Assembly (NCBI RefSeq): GCF_028009165.1
Contig: NC_079243.1
Location: 4,030,001-4,094,000 of the forward strand
Length of the DNA stretch: 64,000 nt
DNA from: Akanthomyces muscarius
Lineage: Eukaryota > Ascomycota > Sordariomycetes > Hypocreales > Cordycipitaceae
Reading direction: 5' to 3'
Made by a program: the position numbers and the translations under genes. Below, in pieces: positions 57,730-64,000 of the stretch (its first letter is position 1; each line of letters starts with the position of its first letter). Under the pieces are notes generated by a model. The model did no database searches. It was not told the origin of the DNA and saw only the letters and a program-made list of their open reading frames with translations.

Positions 57730-59021
57730 TTACCGCCTTCCCTTTATTCGTGCAGGTCCCAGCTCTCTGCGGATTTCCTCGAGCTGCTCCAGACCTGTCT
57801 GCACTTTCGACTTCTTGGACGTTCGCTTGCCGGGCTTGCCACCATAGTTTCCGAGGAACTCGTCCATGATGTTATCAAAGTCGTTGCGAACCGGGCCCGT
57901 GACACTCGACGCCGTCGAAATTGCCGACACGGAGCCCATGTCGTCAAACTCTTCGTTGTATTTTTCTTCAATCTTGTCGAAACGCGCATCCAGGAAAGAG
58001 AGCTGCTCCGTGCGTACCAGCGAGGAAGATGTCATGGAGAAACCAGAAGCGACCGTGAGCGCGCCCTTTCTCTTCTTCTTGCGCCCGCCGTTTGTGGTTG
58101 TGGTCCATGTGGACTGTAGCTCGGACTGAGAGGGTGCGCCGGGGGCTTTGGGAGGGCCGCCGGTCTTTTGCTCCTTTTTAAACTTTTTGAAATCCTCCAT
58201 CCAGTCTTGCGAGGGCCCTTCTTCGGGCTGTTCTCCGACTGCCACCAGCTGTGGTACCTCGTCATCTTTGTACTCTTTGTTCGGCTTTGCGGTATGATCC
58301 GACTCCCAGCCCTCGTCATCATCAAACTGATTATCCTCAAAATCGTATTCGTCGATTTCGTATCCATCCTTGGCCAGTTGGTCGAAGACGTTGTCGTCCT
58401 CGTCGTCAATAAAAGCATCGTCCTCTAGTGCCTCAAGAACTTCTCGTAGTCTAGGGTCCATGTCTGGCTGGAATCCAGCAATGGCGTCGGGGACATCCTG
58501 CTGCTGTTCATATGACATGCGCGGAAGGTCCTTGGTTGGTAGCATATCCGGGTCCATAACGTCCTCTGCCTTGTGTTCCAAGTCCATTTGTTTCAGCGCG
58601 TCTTCGAGGGACTGCGTCTGCTTGCCTTTGCCAGCATTTCCTGCAGCCTTGGCTTCGACAAAGACGACATTGCCGCCGCCAGAGTTAAGGTCTCGCAAAT
58701 GTTGCATGTAATCGTACTCGGAGTCGTCGTAGTATACGCCGTAGTTGGCGGCCTCGCCTTCGTTGGCGCGTATGTGTTCGGCGTCGGAGCCAAGCTCAGA
58801 GGCCAAATCGCCGAGATTCTTTCCCTTGCCCGCAGTTTTGCTGCCTTCGGTCGGGTTCAGCACCATCGACGGCGCGCTCTCGTCGTAGATGAGGGGATCA
58901 TTTTGCGGGCGATGTACCAGCGTAAAGTGCTGGGCACTCTTCTTGTCGCTAAATACCTGTTAAAATCATGCGAGTATATACGCCAAGAATTTGCGACTTA
59001 CATCCACTTTCCTTTGGGCAT
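57730..59021 (-). CDS. ltv1: 40S ribosome biogenesis/export factor Ltv1
   Basis: Two exons: a 20-nt first exon (59021-59002) and 58948-57730, together 412 residues. Splicing at the second of two nearby acceptors (..TTTAG rather than ..AACAG) yields [20 protein letters not shown], the diagnostic Ltv1 N-terminus. The nearer acceptor would break the frame. The protein is very acidic in the middle ([22 protein letters not shown]). Further family blocks are [25 protein letters not shown] and a basic C-terminus ([12 protein letters not shown]). Ltv1 assists assembly of the 40S head with Rps3 and leaves after phosphorylation by casein kinase 1. It is divergent from LSG1. Confidence 0.95.
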
Positions 59022-59367
59022 TTTGGACAGGGTATCTATAATTTGCAACGTTCGAAAATCCTGTGCACCAGATCCAACAAGGTTGACTGACAAAAATTAC
59101 GAGTCGGCCTACAGTGTTGGGGTCCGATAGCACTGTGTCGACCCCGCGTAAAATTCTGCGAAAAACAGTACGAATAGCGAAATGCCCCGCTATCGTAGAA
59201 AATTTGCCCCTCGGTGACTCGAATTATTCAGCCAGCCCACCATCGTCTTCCTCTTACCACAAGCCACTTTTTAAAGATACAGGTTCGTCTTTCTAAAGGC
59301 CCGTATCGATTCTGATATCGTCAGGTTTCCATTTTTCATACCATAACTGCCAGACGAATCGCCTAAG
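59022..59367. promoter_or_regulatory. Divergent promoter of LTV1 and LSG1
   Basis: 346 nt shared by two ribosome-biogenesis genes. GAAAATTT at 59198-59205 is a partial match to the rRNA-processing element (AAAATTTT). No TATA box is evident. Confidence 0.45.
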
Positions 59368-61347
59368 ATGGTTCTGGCAAAGTCGAAGCAGAGTGTGGGG
59401 TTGGGCAATGCCTTGATGAACGATCGCTTCGGCAAGGGCAAGGGTTCCGATAGAAAGAAGGCCGGCGCCGTTGCGCGAACGCACCATGCCACTGGCGAGC
59501 AGTACCTCGTCAACGAGAAGCAGGATGCCGCCTGGGTCAAGATGCGCTCCGTCACGGAGCAGAGCGCCATGGACGAATTCCTGTCGACCGCCGAGCTGGC
59601 CAACACCGACTTTACCGCCGAAAAGACCAACAACGTCAAGATTATCCATACCGACCAAAAGAACCCATACCTGTTGTCCGCGACCGAGGAGCGCGCCGTT
59701 CTGGGCAAGCACAAGAAGCACAGGGATAGACTGACGGTCCCCCGACGACCAAAGTGGGACGCCTCGACGACACCACAGCAGCTGGATCTCCAAGAGCGTA
59801 ACTCGTTTCTCGACTGGAGACGAGGGCTGGCCGAGCTGCAAGAAAATAACGATCTGTTGATGACACCCTTTGAAAGAAATCTGGAGGTCTGGAGACAATT
59901 ATGGCGTGTTATCGAGCGTTCCGATCTTATTGTGCAGATTGTCGACGCCCGTAACCCTCTGCTCTTCCGATCCGAGGATTTGGAAAACTACGTCAAGGCT
60001 GTTGACCCCAAGAAGGAGAACTTGCTCCTCATCAACAAGGCCGATATGATGACACCGAAGCAACGCCACGCCTGGGCTCAGCACCTGAAGAAGGCCGGCA
60101 TCGCTTTTAGATTCTTCTCGGCTCACCTCGCCAAGGAGATGAATGAGGCGCGCGACAGGGAGGAAGAGGACGATAGTGAGGAGGAGACTGCGCAGACTGC
60201 AAAAACTGCTGGCAAGCGTCGCGCGGCCGAGCCGGAGTCGTCAGAGGACGAAGACTCCGAGGAAGAGTCGGGCGAGGAGGGCGCTGGTGGCGCGAGTGTG
60301 GAAACCGACGAAACCGAGATTATGGACGTCGACGAGCTCGAGGAGATGTTTCTCCGCTACAAGCCCGCCGACGCCGCCGCCGAGACCAAGCTGCAAGTCG
60401 GCCTCGTCGGCTACCCCAACGTCGGCAAGTCGTCGACCATCAACGCCCTCATCGGCGCGACAAAGGTGTCCGTCTCGTCGACGCCCGGCAAGACCAAGCA
60501 CTTCCAGACGATTCACCTCTCGGACCGCGTCATCCTGTGCGATTGCCCCGGTCTCGTGTTCCCCAACTTTGCCTCGACCAAGGCGGACCTGGTCTGCAAC
60601 GGCATCCTGCCCATCGACCAGATGCGCGAGTTCACGGGCCCCGTCGGGCTCGTCACGCAGCGCGTGCCGCACCGCTTCCTCGAGGCCGTCTACGGCATCC
60701 GCATCAAGATCCGCTCCATGGATGAGGGCGGCACCGGCGTGCCCACGGCCGAGGAGCTGCTCCGCGCCTACGCCGCCGCGCGCGGCTTCAAGACGTCCGG
60801 CCTCGGCCAGCCCGACCAGTCCCGCGCCGCGCGCTACGTCCTCAAGGACTACGTCAACGGCAAGCTTCTCTTCGTCTCGCCGCCCCCGGGCATCGAAGAC
60901 GCCAACGAGTTCAACGAGGAGCTCTACGACGAGGAGCATCTGCCCGAGAAGCGCCGCGCTGCGCTCGCCGCCGCTGCGGAGCAGCTCTCCCTCGCGGATG
61001 ATCCGCTGGCAGATGGCGCATCCGTCGCCGGTGCCTCGGACATGGTCTCGATTCAGCCGCCGCCCGCCGTGGGACCCAAGACGCGGAAGCTCGACAAGGG
61101 TTTCTTCGGCGCCAAGAGCGCCGGCGGCCACGTCACCCAGCCCTTCAACTACAAGTACACGGAGCAAGGCGCGCTCGAGTCGGGCAAGGCCCTGACGGGC
61201 CGCAAGGCGCGCACGGCTTACGCGCTCGAGAACGGGCTGGACCCCAAGGAGCTGGCCAAGGCGACCAGCAAGAAGCATTTCAAGGGGGGCCAAAGCAACG
61301 GCAAGGGCAAGAAGTCGCACCGTACATTGAACGTGGACGATGACTAG
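59368..61347 (+). CDS. lsg1: Large-subunit GTPase Lsg1 (60S export/Nmd3 release)
   Basis: An intronless gene of 659 codons. It shows the circularly permuted GTPase order of the YlqF/YawG family: G4 (LLINKADMM, about residue 220) comes before G1 (GYPNVGKSST, about 353) and G3 (CDCPGLVFP, about 391). The N-terminus (MVLAKSKQSVGLGNALMNDRFGKGKG) and the WRQLWRVIERSDLIVQIVDARNPLLF block are diagnostic of Lsg1. An acidic insertion (SSEDEDSEEESGEE) lies between G4 and G1, and the C-terminus is basic (KKHFKGGQSNGKGKKSHR). Lsg1 acts in the cytoplasm on late pre-60S particles, using GTP to release the export adaptor Nmd3. Confidence 0.97.
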   Translation: MVLAKSKQSVGLGNALMNDRFGKGKGSDRKKAGAVARTHHATGEQYLVNEKQDAAWVKMRSVTEQSAMDEFLSTAELANTDFTAEKTNNVKIIHTDQKNPYLLSATEERAVLGKHKKHRDRLTVPRRPKWDASTTPQQLDLQERNSFLDWRRGLAELQENNDLLMTPFERNLEVWRQLWRVIERSDLIVQIVDARNPLLFRSEDLENYVKAVDPKKENLLLINKADMMTPKQRHAWAQHLKKAGIAFRFFSAHLAKEMNEARDREEEDDSEEETAQTAKTAGKRRAAEPESSEDEDSEEESGEEGAGGASVETDETEIMDVDELEEMFLRYKPADAAAETKLQVGLVGYPNVGKSSTINALIGATKVSVSSTPGKTKHFQTIHLSDRVILCDCPGLVFPNFASTKADLVCNGILPIDQMREFTGPVGLVTQRVPHRFLEAVYGIRIKIRSMDEGGTGVPTAEELLRAYAAARGFKTSGLGQPDQSRAARYVLKDYVNGKLLFVSPPPGIEDANEFNEELYDEEHLPEKRRAALAAAAEQLSLADDPLADGASVAGASDMVSIQPPPAVGPKTRKLDKGFFGAKSAGGHVTQPFNYKYTEQGALESGKALTGRKARTAYALENGLDPKELAKATSKKHFKGGQSNGKGKKSHRTLNVDDD

Positions 61348-61759
61348 ATTTTTTCATGACTTTCCTTATGGTTTATACGGTTTTAAAAAAGAATTGCATC
61401 ATGAATTTAAGCTATTCTTTTGGCGCATTGTGGGCATGTCTGGCGGTGTGAAAATGAACGGGGCGGTACTTTTATGAACAGGCAGTTTATACTCGTCGGT
61501 CAATTTTACTTTGTTGGATTCAACTCGCTCGTATCTACCAGTGAACATATCGTGGTTCTAGTATGTGCAGCGTATTCTATATGACCAAAAACCTGTATCC
61601 GTTCCAAATGCATCATCGTAGGCCCAGGTGTGATAACCCAGCTCATCTATGGTATTACGCAGAAAGCAAAAGCAAATCCCATTGCCAAATACAATCCTTA
61701 TTAATTACGCATTATTTTTCAAATCCCTATTCTTCTCAGCTCTTGTTCAATCGTCTTGC
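61348..61759. other. Convergent 3' intergenic region
   Basis: Between LSG1 and the glycosyltransferase, which converge. It is A/T-rich; no gene is seen. Confidence 0.4.
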
Positions 61760-64000
61760 TTAGTAGGCAAAGACCATCAAGCTGGGGTTCAGCACAAACG
61801 GCACCAGCGCGTGAAACGACAAGTTGAGGGCCAGGGGCACAATGGCCGAAAAGTCCTTGATGGCCCAGTCCGGGGGCGCAAAGGCGCCGAGGTACACCAT
61901 GGCCACCACCATGATTGTGATGAAGACGTACATGGTCCAAAACGTCTTGAAGATGCGCGGCACCTCCTGGAAGAAGTTGGAGTCGACCTTTTCCTTGGAC
62001 GTGGACCCCCACTGCATATCGACGTGGAAGAGGTGCGCGAGCAGGGAGACGGTGATGTGGTAGGAGATGCCGCCGAAGAAGACGGTCATGAGCGGCATCC
62101 ACTTGTAGTTCTCAAAGAGGGCGCCGACGAGGCCGCGCTCGCCGGTGCGGTAGCGCAGGATGGCGAGGGCAATGGGGCCCGCGCCGTTGAAGACGACGAC
62201 GAGCGAGAGGAAGACGTTCCACGACGTCAGGTAGCTGCTGGCGAGCTCGTCGCGGATCCAGCCGATGAGGAAGTAGTTGAGGCAGGTGAGGAAGAGGGCG
62301 GAGCCGAGGGCAAAGTACGAGCACATGTACGACATGATGGAGATTTTCGACGACCACATGATGTTGGAGAAGAGAAACGTGTAGAAGAGAGGAGTAAAGG
62401 GCCCGCGGTAGATCCAGCGGTGCAGCGGGTGGAAGATCATCTCCGAGACGCCGTAGGCGTACTTTTGCCAGCGCATAATCTCGTCGTAAATGGTCAGCGA
62501 CACGCCCTCCTTGAACTCGTCGTTATGGTACGACGCGATGCGGATCACGCTGCCCTCCATCTGCAGGCGCAGGGCAATGTCAAAGTCCTCGGAGACGTGG
62601 CTCTCGGACCAGTATGCCGTGTACGCGCCGTCCTGCTCCGGCCGGCCGACGTCCTGGACGGCGCGCCAACGGAGAAAGGCGTTGTGGCCGACAAACGGCG
62701 CGACCTCGCCGGCGCCGATGGAGAAGCGGATCGACGAGTAGACGAGGTTGGTAAAGTAGGTGATGCCGTTCTCAAAGTAGTCGCGGGTGACCTGCATGAC
62801 GCCGGTCGAGTGCTGCACAATGGCGACCTCGGGCGAGAGGTACATCTCGGCGGCGCCGAAGAGGAGGCAGTCGATAGGCACGCGGGTGTCAGAGTCGACG
62901 AGGAGGATGACCTCGCCGATGCGAATGTCGCCCTCGGCCCAGGCAAGAGGCTCCTCGTCGAGGAGCTGGGCCAGGGCAGCGTTGTACATTTCCTCCTCCT
63001 CGGCCTCGTCAATCATGTCCGTGCCCATGGCGGCGACGCGGGTGTCCATCATCTCCTGCATGCGGCGCTCGACGCGCTGCGAGAAGTTGAGGGCAAAGTT
63101 CATGTTGGAGGCCTTTTTGAACTTGCCCTTGCGGACGTAGCCTTCGTCGCCATTGTGGCGCGGGCGCGCAACCCAGCCAATGTTGTTGTTGTGGTAGTAT
63201 TCCTGACGCTGGCGGACCTGCGCCTCGGACAGACCGGCGCGCAGGCCATCATCGTTGATCATGATGGTGGCCGTGCCGCCGTGCGACTCGTAGTAGGAGA
63301 CGGCCTGCTGCAAACTGCGAATGGTGGGAATGATGACCGACTCCATGCCCTCCTTGTAGACGGGCATCTGAATGGTTATCTTGGGGAGCTCCATGCCTTC
63401 CATGTAGGCGCGCTCCAGGCTAGGCTTGTGGCACGAAAAGTAGCGCGAGTTGGTCGTGTTGCCGCCAATGGGGCCTAGCATCTGGAAGATGTCGGAAAAG
63501 ACAATCTGGAAGAAGAAGAGGCTGACACATGCCAGCAGGGGAATGGGGATAACGAGCGCCATGCGGACCCAGTACCCGTCAAGCAGACACTCGCTAACCA
63601 GTCGCCCGATGTAGACGCCTACGAGCAGGACAATGGTGAGTGCCATGGCGAGGCCGATGAAGACGGCAGAAGTGCGCATGACGGGCCGCTTCAAAGACTC
63701 GGGGCGCTCCATGGCCTTTTCCTTCTCAGCGGCAATTTCCTCATCGCCCTCGGCCTCGTCAGCCTCGGTGATGTACGCAGCTTTTTCATTGATGCCAGCG
63801 GCAGGCGTGTTGTAGCCGCTAGGAATGTTGCCTGACAGGATAGAAGGCGTGCGGAAGGGCGAGGACAGCACATTGTTGGCCACCTTGCCAGATCCCCAAA
63901 TCTAGAACAAAATTAGCATCATTTGTTCAAACATGTGAGACAAGGTTGCATACCATAGTAAGAAGCTTCTCTTCAAGATTTGCAGCGTGGCTGAGGACAT
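61760..64000 (-). CDS. GT2 glycosyltransferase, chitin/cellulose-synthase-like (5' end missing)
   Basis: The gene runs off the window end. The main exon is 63901-61760 (713 residues plus stop); a 52-nt intron (63953-63902) separates it from a partial exon at 64000-63954 reading VLSHAANLEEKLLTM. The join gives LLTMIWGSGKVANN. Two spans near the N-terminus (AVFIGLAMALTIVLLVGVYIG, MALVIPIPLLACVSLFFF) precede the catalytic domain: PKITIQMPVYKEGM, the metal-binding DSDTRV, SEDFDIALRL, and a QxxRW-like IMRWQKYAYG. At least five C-terminal spans follow. It resembles the processive family-2 transferase of filamentous fungi (ZtGT2 type) needed for hyphal growth on surfaces. Its product is unknown. The GTG at 63883 is internal, not the start. 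Confidence 0.88.

Noticed and set aside
58950..58957. Nearer acceptor (AACAG) for LTV1 intron 1
   Set aside because: It shifts the frame; the acceptor eight bases on restores the conserved KWIDKKSAQ N-terminus.
61649..63478. 609-codon plus-strand open frame
   Set aside because: It is antisense to the GT2 catalytic domain and consists of the Arg/Val/Asp/Glu/Gly/His-biased sequence typical of the opposite strand of G/C-biased codons.

Overview
The window is nuclear DNA of a filamentous ascomycete. Introns are short (mostly 50-90 nt) with GTAAGT/GTATGT-type donors, CTAAC-like branch points and single-transcript genes. The gene set is typically fungal: the ERG2 sterol isomerase, an NmrA nitrogen regulator, a Zn2Cys6 factor, Ies1, Pom34, and a fungal GT2 glycosyltransferase. 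Protein character points to Sordariomycetes, probably Hypocreales; this is inference from family resemblance, not a database result. I model 24 well or moderately supported genes, one of them broken, plus one doubtful two-exon fragment. No rRNA, tRNA, transposon or CRISPR array could be supported.

1-17.7 kb: a secreted amidohydrolase; POM34 (nuclear pore) and IES1 (INO80) back to back; ERG2; a PTR2 peptide transporter; a four-exon gene for a tiny secreted protein with knottin cysteine spacing; NmrA with a long pyrimidine-rich leader; and a TDT-family (malate/sulfite-type) transporter interrupted by one in-frame TAA. PTR2 and NmrA are near neighbours, and both have HGATAR (AreA/NIT2-type) sites upstream.

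17.7-31.1 kb: a long gene-free stretch; a six-exon Zn2Cys6 regulator; a secreted protein built of Asn-Ala-Gly-Asp-Lys repeats; then housekeeping genes FCF1 and RFC4 (divergent), a small membrane protein and a derlin (divergent).

31.1-52.7 kb is gene-sparse and rich in duplicates. Three copies of a secreted/single-pass protein family share exactly twelve cysteines and the same two intron positions. Two neighbouring nitrilase-fold, Nta1-like amidases carry long disordered tails; the second has lost all three catalytic residues while keeping its reading frame. CBF5 sits among them. The spacers are up to 4 kb long; one holds eight GCTAGC palindromes in 1.6 kb.

52.7-64 kb returns to dense housekeeping genes: SAC3 (TREX-2), LTV1 and LSG1 as a divergent ribosome-export pair, and a GT2 glycosyltransferase cut by the window end. 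Four ribosome-biogenesis genes (FCF1, CBF5, LTV1, LSG1) lie within 35 kb.
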